Source: Bathynomus jamesi (taxonomy: Eukaryota > Arthropoda > Malacostraca > Isopoda > Cirolanidae). Taken from it: 64,000 nucleotides of DNA. Position 1 is the stretch's first letter, and every line of letters begins with the position of its first letter. The stretch covers positions 234,001 to 298,000 of the forward strand of contig JAJOZX010003321.1 in assembly GCA_023014485.1 (NCBI GenBank), in the 5' to 3' direction. Below are positions 53,474-64,000 of this stretch, piece after piece. The notes below the pieces were generated by a model that was given only the letters and a program-made list of their open reading frames with translations, was not told the origin of the DNA and did no database searches. Both the position numbers and the translations under genes were made by a program.

Positions 53474-53598
53474 ATTTTTTCATTTGTTGTTTTCTCTTTC
53501 TCGTCTTGCGCGGAATATCTCCTATACAAGCGTCGTTCTTTACGTTATTTATACTGCGTGTTCTTTGCAGTTGAATGTATATATATATATACACATAC

Positions 53599-53749
53599 AC
53601 ATTTTAACTGCAAAGAACACGCAGTATAATTAACGTAAAGAACGACGCTTGTATAGGAGAACATTCCGCGCAAGATGAGGAGGGAGAACGAATAATGAAA
53701 AAATGAGGTAACCACTCGCGGAATGTTCTCCTATACAAGCGTCACGTTA
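53599..53749. repeat. SINE-tail hairpin, deleted copy
   Basis: Arms GACGCTTGTATAGGAGAACA and complement (53640-53671, 53717-53743). Between them lies GATGAGGAGGGAGAACGA and the first bases of the reversed tRNA head (GAGGTAACCACT), where the copy is cut. Confidence 0.85.
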
Positions 53750-53767
53750 TATATATATATATATATA

Positions 53768-54531
53768 CAGGGTGGGCCGTAAGTTTCCATACATAGGAAA
53801 AATAAACATTTTTTTATGGACAACCATTTTTATTTATATAATATGCTCTACATGGTTGCTATTGTTTTGAAAACACATTTCAATACGTGTTCCCCACTGT
53901 TGATGAACACGCATTAGCACAGTTGACGTTATGCTTGTAATGGCGTTGGTGATACGTTCCTTTAGATGATTTATGTCTCGTATCTTTTCCTGATACACCA
54001 TGGCCTTCAAGTACCCCCAAAGATAGAAATCAAGGGGGGTGAGATCTGGGGATCTGGGAGGCCACTCCACAGGACCACGCCGACCAATCCAAGCATCCGG
54101 AAACTGCTGCTGATCCAAATACCGACGCACGTGAAGACCATAATGAGGTGGAGCTCCATCTTGCTGGAAGTAAACTGGGAAGTTACCTTCCTCGTTTAGC
54201 AGGGATGGGAAAATCTCTTCTTGCAACATGTTAAGATACCTTTCGGCATTAAGATTTCCACTGACAAAAAAAATTGGTCCAATAATTCTGTCACCCCATA
54301 TCCCGGCCCACACCATCACTTTACCGGCACCTTGCATCTTCGTCGGACTCAGCCAGTTAGGGTTAGCATTACTCCAATAACGTATGTTTTGCCGATTAAC
54401 CTCTCCATTGACGTAAACATTTGCTTCATCAGTAAACAAGATCTTACGTCAAACGCATATTCTTAGGGTATCTGAAACATAAAAACAAACGTTTAATTTT
54501 TCCTATGTATGGAAACTTACGGCCCACCCTG
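53768..54531 (-). mobile_element. Deleted sister of the 43828 mariner
   Basis: Same terminal repeats and near-identical sequence, but lacks about 430 bp corresponding to 44503-44932 and has a 4-6 base A-run insertion near 54270. Confidence 0.95.
53834..54446 (-). pseudogene. Transposase, internally deleted
   Basis: Keeps the catalytic core from FTDEANVYVNGE through QQDGAPPHYG and SPDLTPLDFYLWG to the stop. The N-terminal DNA-binding half is gone: the start codon and first few codons are fused directly to the core at TCTTACGTCAAACGCAT. Changes versus the intact copy are few (for example H to Y in LWGYLK). A short in-frame insertion (GPIFFVSG) is visible. It would lack DNA binding. Confidence 0.92.
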
Positions 54532-54887
54532 TATATATAAAGTTACATCACTAACAAAATTAAAAGTCATTACAGTGTTTTTATAAATAATAATAATAAT
54601 AATAATAAAAAAAATAATTGTAGATTTTCTAATAATATTTCATTATTATTATTATTATTATCATTATTGTCATTATTATTATCATTATTATCATTATTAC
54701 GTACATGATATCTCGTTTATCGATTGTTTAATTGACAGTTTGGTTTTACTTTCCTTTAAAAATAGAGTTTGTACATTGATGAAGCGTCATTTGAGTGTTT
54801 GTGCTTCATCATCATCATCTGGGATTGTGTAAAATTATGACTTTTAAATATTACGTTCCCATTTTTGCTTCCAATACATTCCTTTTA

Positions 54888-54925
<38 letters not shown>

Positions 54926-55375
54926 ACAGCATCTTGGTATAAGGAAATTGCTAGTTTTATAATTACGTACGCTAAAAATGAACGCTTAACCTAACCTTAA
55001 TCCGAGTGCCATCTAACGAGGTGTATGACATCATAAGTGGCCAGACGATTTGAATGCCCGAAGGGCGTTTTCTCTTAAGTCCCAAATTAGTGGGGTACTC
55101 GCTAACTTAACTTAAACGAAGCAGATTTAAAATTTGTCATAAAATATTCCTTTGTATATTTGAAAGTTGTGTTTATGAGGTAAATTCCAATTCTTTGAGA
55201 ATTTTCAAATTTTTTTTTTCTCAGTGTGAGAACAGTTGCATTGGAAGGTCGTTTTGCTTTACAATCGGGATTTACACGAAAAAATGTGGGAAAAAGCCTT
55301 TCAAGATAATTCAATGTTTATCTTTCACAGACTCTTTCCTTGCATAATACTATATATATATATATATAGTATATA
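54532..55375. other. No gene; (TAA)n/(ATT)n repeats
   Basis: (AAT)n 54587-54612, (ATT)n 54641-54700, (CA)n 54899-54923. No coding. Confidence 0.65.
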
Positions 55376-55690
55376 TGGAATATCATTCGTGAACGCGCAA
55401 CTTTTTTTATGATGAAAAAACTGCCCCTTCCAGGGTTCGAACTCAACACCTCTTGGACAGAAGGTGAGGGCGGTAGCCACTGTCCTACGAGGAGTAGAAA
55501 TTGACATAACCTGTCATATATTTGAACAATCGAGGAAACTCATGACATTTTCACGTCCAGAGGCATCTTACGCGTTATCTCTCCCGCACTCGAGGCAATA
55601 CTCAACGTTTTATTCAAACTGGGGTTCCATAAATGGTGGGGGCGATTTTTTCATCATGAAAAAAAGCGTGCTTGTTCATGTATGATATTC
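55376..55690. mobile_element. Foldback element enclosing a tRNA-like sequence
   Basis: GGAATATCATTCGTGAACGC then TTTTATGATGAAAAAA on the left returns inverted at 55640-55690 (TTTTCATCATGAAAAAAAGC). The middle contains a tRNA-like head. Confidence 0.7.
55421..55495 (-). other. tRNA-like sequence
   Basis: Minus strand: A-box TAGGACAGTGGCTA, B-box GAGTTCGAACC and a T-arm CAGGG/CCCTG-like pairing. No good acceptor stem, so a SINE head or pseudo-tRNA. Confidence 0.55.
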
Positions 55691-55877
55691 AATTTATGGG
55701 AACCCACGTTTCACCGGATAGTTTGAGTGAAATGCTGGCAACGAGGGCAGGATGAGAGTGGAATCAACTATCTCCTCCATCAAATCTCGCAAATGAAGCT
55801 GAATGTTGCAGAGGAGTCGACCTCAGATCGATTCTAAAGCACAGTGTGTGTGTGTGTGTGACAGTAATAAATAAATT

Positions 55878-56113
55878 CAGAGCTGGGCACTTGCGTTTTT
55901 TTGCGCGTTTTTTTGCGGTACTGCGGTACTGCGGTACTACTACCGCACTACCAAACCGGTACCGCATAACGCAGTACCGCAAAGGATCGCTGAAAGTACA
56001 GCAGTACCGCTACCGCATTCAAATTTCCCGCGGTACTTTCCGCAGTACCGACCAACACGGTAGTACCGCAGTACCGCAGTACCGCAAAAAAAAAACGCAA
56101 GTGCCCAGCTCTG
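55878..56113. mobile_element. hAT-like MITE with GCGGTACT repeats
   Basis: CAGAGCTGGGCACTTGCG and exact complement at the ends. The first 12 bases equal those of the MITE at 20109. The interior is packed with GCGGTACTGCGGTAC-type units in both orientations. No clean 8-bp duplication. Confidence 0.88.
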
Positions 56114-56789
56114 TAATAATAATAATCAGACACTGTGTGTGTGTGTGTGTGTGTTGATTATAAGTATGTGTGTATGGCTATTCCCTGCCACTGAAGGAAC
56201 GTCAGTGTATACCAATCATGAAAATCCGCTTTATATAAAAATGAATGACGTAAGAGATTGTGTGTGTGTGTGTATATATATATATATTTTTTTTTTCATT
56301 ATTCATGGATTACATTGACCGGGTTACAGTTTTTCACGTGAGAAACTTATTCGTGTGTATATATATAAACACGCGCAAATATGCGCATTCTAGGAGATGC
56401 GGAAATCTTTTATTACGACAAGCATTATTGAAGGAAAAAAAAAATTGTCTCCACATGAGCTAGAACATCCTTGAAGGAAATTCGTGCATTAAGAGGTAAA
56501 AAAAAAAAAAAAAGTGCGTGATTGCGTGGATCGCGCCGGTAAATACCGCATCGCCAGAACAACATACACAAAAAAAGAAGAAAAAAAAAACAAGAAAAAA
56601 TTAAATATGTGTAAGAAAAACTTTAAAACAAATACAATAACCTTTTCTTTTTTAATAAGAAAAAAAAATTACATGTTATGGATGAAGGGAGATCAAGTAT
56701 GCATGACACAATTGGGCTAAACTCATTTACAAGGAAAAATCTAGAGACAACTTAATTATACATATCTATATATAATTGTAATAATTAAT

Positions 56790-56854
<65 letters not shown>

Positions 56855-57369
56855 TCATTAATTGTAAAAAAAAATTTTAAAAATGTTGAAAGTAACCAAC
56901 CCCCGCAATCCGGATTCGAAACATGGACAAAATTAAAAAAAAAAAAAGCAAAAATGCAAAGCGTAAACTAATGTATATACTAAGTTACACGTTTTAAATT
57001 TTTTAAAAAATAGTAATTTATATAATGACTTTTTTTAACCACAAAAAACTAATTTTGTATAACGAGTCGTGATAATTGAACTATTAATGGAGGTTAATAC
57101 CACCAATAACAAAATTCATGCGGGAATATTAAAAAAAAAATTATTATAAAAAATTAAATTCGGAATTATTTCATTTTTTTTTAAATAAATCTAAGAAAGA
57201 TTAAATCTTAAATTTTTTCATTTTAAAGTATAAACATTTTAAAATTTTAAGTGAAAAACAAAATTTTGTTTTTTCAAGGACTACAACCTTTTTGTATAGG
57301 CACCGTATGATACAATGATAAAATATTACTGTAAATGTCGTCATGAAACGAAATTAAGCATTATCTAAT

Positions 57370-57409
<40 letters not shown>

Positions 57410-58338
57410 GTTTTTAACACGTAAGTATGTCCCATCAATGTAAGAACCCGATCTTGACGACCATTTTATCTATTTCCTCGGGATGTATGTACAGTATGTG
57501 CGTCCAGAGTAGAACTTCTGTACATACACACGCGTACGTACCTTCATACGTACGTACATAGAGCGATAAATTATATAAAACGTAGGTGAATTAGTGAAAC
57601 CTCACGAGTAAAACGGTATAATCGAAGTACCGAATAAGGTGGTAAAGAAACGAGTCAAACCAGGATGCACGATACCAAATTTGGTCTCTTCCCAATCTCG
57701 TTCATTCCCAATTCATTCTTGGTCCGAGAATGAGAAATTTCAAAGAGAGAGTCTGAAAGGAAGCAATTCTGAAATGGATCCAATCGTACTCCCAAAATTG
57801 GATTTCCCACTTTACAAGTTACAATTTTATCGTCGAAAATATCCAGTGGGTACGCAACTGCGCCACAACCCTCTTTTTATATATGCCCATTCTCACGTTT
57901 AACATTCCCAATTTCGGACCACGAATTGGGAATGGCTTCAAGCGGGTGGTAATCACCGAACAATATTATGTATATCCAAACTTTAGAAATATTTGACCAA
58001 GAAATTCATTTTCGGTCATTAAATTTTACATTGAAATTCTGAATTAATTTCCGATTCTGTTTTTGAACCTCGCTTCGAAGGACGTCTTTAAACGCAAATT
58101 CGTTTCTTCCCCATCATCATTATCATGATAATAAAATTAATAACAAATATTTTACGTGCAACACCTCTTTTATCAGTCAAAACCCTCCATCACGGAAATT
58201 TTTTTTAATGCAGGAAGGAGGGGGCCAAGGGGTAATGCCGCAAAAACGCCCCCACCCCCACAATAGAGAAAGAAGAGAGCCAATAATTTTTTAAATTGAT
58301 AACTATACAACTAATAACTGTATCATTCATCGTGTACG

Positions 58339-58393
<55 letters not shown>
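56114..58393. other. No gene; AT-rich with microsatellites
   Basis: (GT)n 56136-56154, (TA)n 56779-56840 followed by (GT)n, poly-A runs 56500 and 56936, (GA)n 57377-57405, (TA)n 58342-58393. A TTCCCAATT-type inverted motif repeats near 57675-57935. A poorly coding 88-codon frame at 57639 is not supported. Confidence 0.6.
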
Positions 58394-58394
<1 letters not shown>

Positions 58395-58654
58395 CGCCTC
58401 GGTGGTGTAGTGGTTAGCGTTGCTGACTACGAAAGGTGGCGGCAGTCGGCGCGCAGTAAAACCCAGCTGTTTATCTTTCCACACAATAAAGAAATTGGTT
58501 GGTAGATAAATGGGTACCCTGGGTGGCCTAGTGGTTAAGACGCTGGGCTGCTGCTAGTGCGTAGTTCGGATTCCACGTTAACCTGTAGGTCTAAGGTGGA
58601 GTGAAAAGCTTGACCTTAGTCAGAATGAACAATTCGGGTGGAAGCAAACCAAAG

Positions 58655-58655
<1 letters not shown>
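58394..58655 (+). mobile_element. Dimeric tRNA SINE
   Basis: First head GCCTCGGTGGTGTAGTGGTT, with the region between anticodon and B-box deleted. Linker TTCCACACAATAAAGAAATT, second head GTGGCCTAGTGGTTAAGACG, tail AGAATGAACAATTCGGGTGG. Preceded by (TA)n. Confidence 0.85.
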
Positions 58656-58688
<33 letters not shown>

Positions 58689-58707
58689 GTGTGTGTACTT
58701 GCATATA

Positions 58708-58745
58708 CAGGGTGTCCCTCCAAAAAGTCCCGCCCAATAATGTAG
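58708..58745 (+). mobile_element. Mariner terminal scrap
   Basis: CAGGGTGTCCCTCCAAAAAG after TATA; the opposite end was not found. Confidence 0.5.
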
Positions 58746-59339
58746 TGTGTGTGTGTGTACCTACCATATATATCTCTGTGTATAAGTTACAGATGTGAGT
58801 GTTTCGGGTATTTTAAAAGCATGTACAATTGATTTCACGGAGTAAAGTTTCACTCATTCGACACATTTCAATTTAATTCCATTCATATATGAGTATAGAT
58901 CATATTTCATCCCTTTGTTACACGCTTAACATCTGTGCTTGGTTATGCGTGTGGGTGTGGGTGTGTACGTGTTCTCCCGCACGCGTATCCTTAAACTCAG
59001 ACCAAAACAGTCTTTCGAAATCACCGGTCCAATTTCAGTTTGACGTCAGTGAAAAGAGGGAGTTGGATAGAAATGAGGGCCCGTTCAAAATTCTCCTAAG
59101 CCCCGCCCCCTCACAGTTAAAATTGATTTTCCCCTCAGTGACGCAGTGTATGACGTCACAGGTTACTATGATGTCACTGCCGAACTGAACTGCGTTTTCC
59201 CATTCATGAAAATTCAAGCTGAATATGTCGATACGCTTCGTCGTAGGTGTATGTGATTGGGCTCTACTATCTGTCTATCTATCTGTCTATCTATCTATAT
59301 ATGTCTGTCCATCTATCTATCTATCTATCTATCTATCTA
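58746..59339. other. No gene; TGACGTCA motifs, (ATCT)n
   Basis: TGACGTCA-type motifs at about 59041, 59152 and a CCCCGCCCCC box near 59102 could be regulatory, but no gene follows. (CTAT)n at 59265-59338. Confidence 0.5.
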
Positions 59340-59741
59340 CAGGGTGTCCCGTAAGTCTGGACCCATAGGGAAAAATAATAAAATTACAAAATAGTCCAAA
59401 AATTTATTTATAATATATTTTTTTATTATTTTTATTATTATTTTTATTATTTTTTTATTATGATCTTACTCCGCTGGAGTTTTATTTGTGGGGCCACTTG
59501 AAAGCCAAAGTGTACGAGGTCAAACTTCAGAACATTTTCCACCTTAAAGCACGCATTGTGGAGGCGTGTCAAGAAATTTCTGCGACTGTGATTCAGAAAG
59601 TGCTGTCGCAGTGGAGATTGCGTCTTCAACTATGTGTGCGACACAACGGCGGACACTTTGAACAGATTATGTAATAAATTTTTGGACTATTTTGTAATTT
59701 TATTATTTTTCCCTATGGGTCCAGACTTACGGGACACCCTG
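59340..59741 (+). mobile_element. Mariner-like deletion derivative, family M2
   Basis: CAGGGTGTCCCGTAAGTCTG and complement with about 60-bp inverted ends. The interior holds only the end of a transposase. Confidence 0.92.
59463..59674 (+). pseudogene. Transposase C-terminal remnant (M2)
   Basis: LTPLEFYLWGHLKAKVYEVK (last catalytic acid, here Glu), then HLKARIVEACQEISATVIQK and the end CVRHNGGHFEQIM before a stop. Clearly the same C-terminal architecture as the intact protein at 43894, with Glu in place of Asp. Confidence 0.88.
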
Positions 59742-60030
59742 TATATAGAGTATTCCAAAAGTATTTTTTCTTTTTTTTTGTTTAGCGTATCTAATAGGGA
59801 AATCCGTTGTTTACATGGAAATATATTTATAGTTTTAATAGATTATTTTCTATATGTTGTAAAAACTACATATTTAAAATATATATAAAAAACTTCTTTT
59901 AATTAAACTTAGACCTACAGACTACAGGATAGGCCTAATAAATTGTTTCAGCTTCTTTTATATTTCAGGCCAAAAACTATGGATAAAAGCATAACGACAA
60001 TAAACTAAAAAATAATAAATACTGAAATAA

Positions 60031-60420
60031 TTGAAAAATGTTATAAAAACAAAAACAAAAAATCGCGATACTCCCTCCCAAAATGATGATGCAGCCACAT
60101 ATTTCAATTTCAAAAACAGCTCACGAACTATTTCCCACGTGACGATGGAAGGCTTGGTAAGACCTAATCTATTCAATGAAAGGGCGGTAGAGTCTGCCGA
60201 ACTTCCAGGAAACCTACATGATAAATTGATTGAGCGTTCTTCTGACGAAACCTCACAGTTGTCATTCCCGTCAGAAGACTTATGTACATTTTGGTTAGCA
60301 AAGAAAAGTGATTGTCCAGAACTGGTGTCTGAAGCATGGAAAATTTTAATTCTATTTGCAACCTCATACTTACGCGAAGTTGGCTTCTCATCAATGGCTG
60401 CAATTAACACAAAGCAATGA
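60031..60420 (+). pseudogene. hAT transposase C-terminal fragment
   Basis: Frame ends with SEAWKILILFATSYLREVGF and SSMAAINTK, which corresponds to the dimerisation segment (PTTYLCETGFSAM-type) of ZBED5/SCAND3-like hAT proteins. Upstream LCTFWLAKKSDCPELV also fits. The flanks (59742-60030 and 60421-60570) may belong to the same element, but no ends were identified. Confidence 0.75.
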
Positions 60421-60845
60421 AATTGGCTCTGTATGTTACTGTCTATCTATTCAGCCGAAAATAAGATTAACAAATGCAAAGCAGGCACAGGTATCTCATT
60501 GAAGGACGTACAGACTAACAGTGATGAAGATTACAGGAAAAATTCAGTAAAACATTAGACAAGTTTTTCACTTAAAAAAAAAAATAGTTTCTCTCTGATT
60601 TTACATATTTTTGTAATTTTCGCTAAAAAATTAAATTTCGATTTTCCATGGAGACTGATTTCTTAATTTCTTTTGCTAAATACCGGGACCCCACCCCCCT
60701 GAGCATTTCCCGCCACATCCAAAATGAGAAACATTGCTTGTGAGAATATTTAAGACAGTATTATTAACTTTTTTTAATAGCCGTTAGTAGCAGTCAGGGA
60801 GAGGAAAGCACACCATGATTGGTTATATTAACACGTGATTAAAAA

Positions 60846-61000
60846 ATGTCTGTAGGGAAATTAGTTGTACATACACACAATGACTCGCGAGGTGTAATTT
60901 TTCAACAAGATGGGGTAACTTCACACTATGGCGTTTGCTGTTCGCAACTTCCCAGACATAATAACCCTTCGTCGCAGCGTTGGATAAGCCGTTCTAATGT
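60846..61000 (+). pseudogene. Mariner-like transposase scrap
   Basis: GVIFQQDGVTSHYG is the second catalytic Asp motif of the QQDGAPPHYG type, followed by degenerate ARQLP/WISRS text. Stops and shifts all around. Confidence 0.65.
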
Positions 61001-61040
61001 CCTAATGGGGTTCGAGCGTCGAATACACATTGTAGTGACA

Positions 61041-61408
61041 TACAGTGTGTATATATATAATTATATACATATATATATTTTATGTAGTAAGGAGGGGGAT
61101 AAGGGTGAGTGCCCGCAAAAGTGACCCCTCCAAAGAAGAAAGAGAGCTAAAAACATGGTCTCCAAGGCTCAGTGATGCCAATTTTTTTTTAATAGAAGTT
61201 TTGAAAAAGTTGTGTAATGTGTAAGACGCGTGTATGTGTAGTGAGGAATAGGGGGAGAATTGTGTGTTTGAGAGCAGGTTGGACTGCTCACAAGGTAGAT
61301 GAAACACGGAAAAAGATCAGATAAGGAGGACAGTAACAGGAGAAACGGGAGTTCCAGCACTCCTTGTCTCCTACCTAATATCCACCCCGATTGGGTGTCT
61401 ACAATCTC

Positions 61409-61447
<39 letters not shown>

Positions 61448-61466
61448 GACGAATTTCACAATTAAA

Positions 61467-61508
<42 letters not shown>

Positions 61509-61853
61509 TCTTATATCGTAAATCTTAATTAAAATATGCTTACATTTGTATTTTATGAAATAAAACCTGAATTGTTTTCAGCGTCTGGTGTGGAGACGCC
61601 GTCTAACTGGCAATGGGGCATAGCTCTCCCTTCTCAATGACCCTTCGGGAGCAAAGTGATGTCCGGTCGCGCTGAATGGGTTTCAGGTGAGTAGTTTGTA
61701 CGGAAAAAGAGAACAGGAAAAAAAGGTCTGACGAAATATCAGTGTGAGGAATGCCAAGATCAGGTTGGGGAACAGTAACGAGTCCGTTGCTTTATCGTGA
61801 TCGTTGAAGCGCCACCTCTTCCCTGATAATCTTTTTTTTTTTTAGTTTGACCA

Positions 61854-61891
<38 letters not shown>

Positions 61892-62952
61892 TACCAATTC
61901 CATTTCTGCGATTTAAGAAATAAAATATCTTCTAGGCGGAAGTAAAGTTCTTCCTTCTTTCTCCAACTCCCCAGCCGTGAATTCAAAAGAGGTAGGAGAA
62001 CCTTCATTGTTAGTTACATATGTATATTTTTCTACTGAGAGTGAGGTGAACGGGTCTTAATTTAATTATGCTAGACTACAATTAATTTCATCAACGTAAT
62101 TTTACTACTCTTTCTTTACGAGTCTTTCGTTCAACCCAATATAAGACTCACCGTCTCAGTAACCCTTCTCGATTGAACCAATAAAACTCAACCGACCAAC
62201 CAGCTTGTTTACGTTGGAGGTTGGACAGTTTATAAAACGGAAGAATCAACTAACCAATTCATACGGCTGTCGCGATTCAGTAGCGTCTGGAAACCAGTGT
62301 TTTTGCGCATACGTATAGTATGAAAAATAATTTCCATTTATTAGATTAAACTAGCATTTTATTTTAACTAAACATTAACGTTTATGTTAAATATGTTAAC
62401 CGCTATGTTAACTGGTGATTATCCAACAGCTAAAAGAATCCTTTTCAACGTGGCCCGTGGAACAACTTGTTATTTTGTTAACGCAGGATCTTCCCACTTT
62501 TTGGTATGCTAAATGCTAATTTAATTTGATATTGTTGTATTATCGGTTACCAAAATTTGGATATACTGGGTCTTCCCAGTACCTGATAATTTAAAATTTT
62601 CAGTACGTAGGTATAGTTTAAAGTACAAGTAATAAGCATTTATAATTAGGTTTAATAGGTTTAGCAAGCCGAGCAACATTTGAAATTCAGTAGAGTATGT
62701 TGATTAAACTTATACGTGTAAATAAAACGCGGATAATATCCTTTATTTATTAAAATTTGCCATATTTAATAACATTTGAATAAATAAATCTTCATTTGCA
62801 TACCTTTTTCTCCATACGAACTCGCATAACAGTAATTTTTGTTGTTGTTATTAATGTTTTTGTTGCCTGCTTAGACCTAGTTTAGTCTGATTATTGTTGT
62901 AGTGTGAGCATATGATAATGCAGTGCTGTGATCTACTGTATCTACTTGCGAG
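61041..62952. other. No gene; microsatellites, possible promoter-like block
   Basis: (TA)n at 61412-61445, 61473-61506 and 61857-61890. Block 62180-62285 has AACCAAT three times and TTTATAAAACGG. No ORF follows. Remaining sequence is AT-rich. Confidence 0.5.
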
Positions 62953-63120
62953 TTGCCCCCGGTCAGTTGAATGCCCGGTTAGGTCAACTGTACGCCCTTG
63001 ACGATTGGTTAGGTTGTCATGATATTTTCGTTAGTTTTAACGAAAATATCACTACTTAACTTAACCAATCGTCAAGGGCGTACAGTGAACCTAGCCGGCC
63101 ATTCAATTAACCGGGGGCCA
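62953..63120. mobile_element. Foldback family F, compact copy
   Basis: TTGCCCCCGGTCAGTTGAATG and its inverted counterpart CATTCAATTAACCGGGGGCC. The core CGCCCTTGACGATTGGTTAG and the ATATTTTCGTTAG hairpin are symmetric about 63035. Confidence 0.88.
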
Positions 63121-63920
63121 CACAGCAACCTTGTATCCGGGCGTCATGAGCGGTGTAAACTATAATAACGGTCATGCGCCATGCAAACTAGTGCGCATAT
63201 AAATGCAATTTTTTTCGTATGTTGCGCATATTTCTCCAGGAAAATAATGCAATTTTCGTTATTAGAATATCAAAATTTATTAGTATACAAATTTTCAGCT
63301 AAATCCCGTGGGGTCATCCATTTGGAAAAGATAAAAAAAAAAAAAGATTTTAATTTAAGATTTTTTAGAGCTCATCTCTGCTTGATAATCCCGAGGTCAT
63401 GAAACTGCTAGATAAAAAAGCTTGTTTTCTCATCTTGCATGCGTGCGCACCCAGTAGAAAAAAATTTCCTCCGCATACTTTTTTATATATACAAAGTCCC
63501 CCAAACAGGTTGGTTTCTCTCTCTCTCTCTCTCTCTGTGTGTGTATATATATATATATATATATAAGAGAGAGAGAGTGTGTGATGCATTGACTGTGAAC
63601 GAATATGAAAATCGTTGCCACCCACACTCTACACAATTTCTTTTTCATGCGTATATCCCTTTTATTCCTTAGCAGCTTCCCCTCTTTTCTTTTCCCCTCC
63701 TTTTTCTTCCTTGTGTACCCCTCTTTCATCCACCTACGCTCTCCTATAACGATTCATGGCCCACCATTCAATGCTCCGCGCTGCCTCCCAGTGGGAGAGA
63801 GTAGACGTTCTCAGTTCACCTTTTGACCTTAAGCTCGATTTATCGATGTGGTAAATAGACACTTTTCTTTCTTTTGTTTCCTCTGTGTAATATATATATA
63901 TATATATATATATATTATAC
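63121..63920. other. No gene; microsatellites
   Basis: (CT)n-(GT)n-(TA)n-(GA)n at 63516-63579, (TA)n 63889-63916. No coding. Confidence 0.6.
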
Positions 63921-64000
63921 ACGCCTCGGTGGTGTAGTGGTTTGCGTCTCTAACTACGAATCCATCGGCCCCAGGATCGAGATCCGGTGACGGCAGCCAG
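63921..64000 (+). mobile_element. Dimeric tRNA SINE, cut by window edge
   Basis: ACGCCTCGGTGGTGTAGTGG, GACTACGAATCCATCGGCCCC-type region, B-box-like GGATCGAGATCC. The second head would lie outside the window. Confidence 0.85.

Larger units (their letters stand above)
52935..53546. mobile_element. 612-bp tRNA-SINE palindrome
   Basis: Left arm from AACGTAAAGAACGACGCTTG and right arm ending CAAGCGTCGTTCTTTACGTT are almost identical over their full length, centred near 53240 with a spacer of about 20 bp. Confidence 0.95.

Noticed and set aside
52935..53546. Palindromes as pure sequencing artefacts
   Set aside because: Several families recur at unlinked sites with the same ends and with differences between arms, so at least some are real; the most perfect ones still deserve confirmation.
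57639..57902. Plus-strand 87-codon frame
   Set aside because: No recognised domain and lies in AT-rich sequence with inverted TTCCCAATT motifs.
59035..59217. CRE-like promoter with a small gene at 58889-59188
   Set aside because: TGACGTCA motifs and a GC-rich box are present, but the frames show no domain and no splice or start support.

Overview
The window is eukaryotic and almost certainly intergenic or heterochromatic animal DNA. It holds no recognisable host gene, and most positions with a recognisable origin are transposable elements or simple repeats. Long (TA)n, (GA)n and (CA)n tracts occur every 1-2 kb. The mix of Tc1/mariner, hAT, Tigger/pogo, Polinton (Maverick), Penelope-like and LINE elements plus tRNA- and 5S-derived SINEs suggests an arthropod. 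A decapod crustacean would fit the microsatellite density, but that last step is inference.

Layout. 1-1.9 kb: decayed transposase-like gene running off the left edge. 2.5-4.3 kb: an inverted-repeat element containing a truncated LINE. 4.4-6.3 kb: a MITE and a broken Tc1 element. 6.3-6.6 kb: tRNA-headed SINE. 7.5-8.3 kb: deleted Tigger. 8.4-10 kb: two palindromic MITEs. 10.2 kb: first of six 5S-rRNA-derived SINE copies. 13.3-14.9 kb: deleted mariner and Tigger. 16-21.6 kb: partial Polinton with integrase, penton-like, small basic, major capsid and protease genes, plus a small spliced gene with its own promoter; a hAT MITE sits between integrase and penton gene. 23-25.8 kb: LINE scrap and a mariner nested in a hAT MITE. 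26.5-32.5 kb: foldback elements and a SINE-like repeat. 29-35 kb: three Penelope-like copies (RT plus GIY-YIG), each with a hammerhead-like motif downstream of the ORF. 35-39 kb: SINE palindrome and two hAT elements. 40-42 kb: LINE and Tc1 remnants and a dimeric SINE. 43.8-45 kb: a mariner-like element with an intact transposase ORF, and its deleted sister at 53.8-54.5 kb. 46.8-49 kb: hAT element and SINEs. 50-56 kb: deleted mariner, foldback element, a 612-bp SINE palindrome and a hAT MITE. 58-61 kb: SINE, mariner and hAT scraps. 62.9-64 kb: foldback element and a SINE cut by the window edge.

The genes do not form one pathway. What links them is insertion biology: many elements are bounded by TA, or by TA microsatellites; five hAT-type elements keep exact 8-bp target duplications; deleted mariner relatives almost always keep the 3' end of the transposase; and several SINE and MITE families are arranged as head-to-head palindromes. 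The most interesting items are the hammerhead-like motifs in the Penelope elements, the 5S-derived SINE family, the palindromic SINE arrays, the foldback family with 8-bp duplications, and the spliced gene beside the Polinton.
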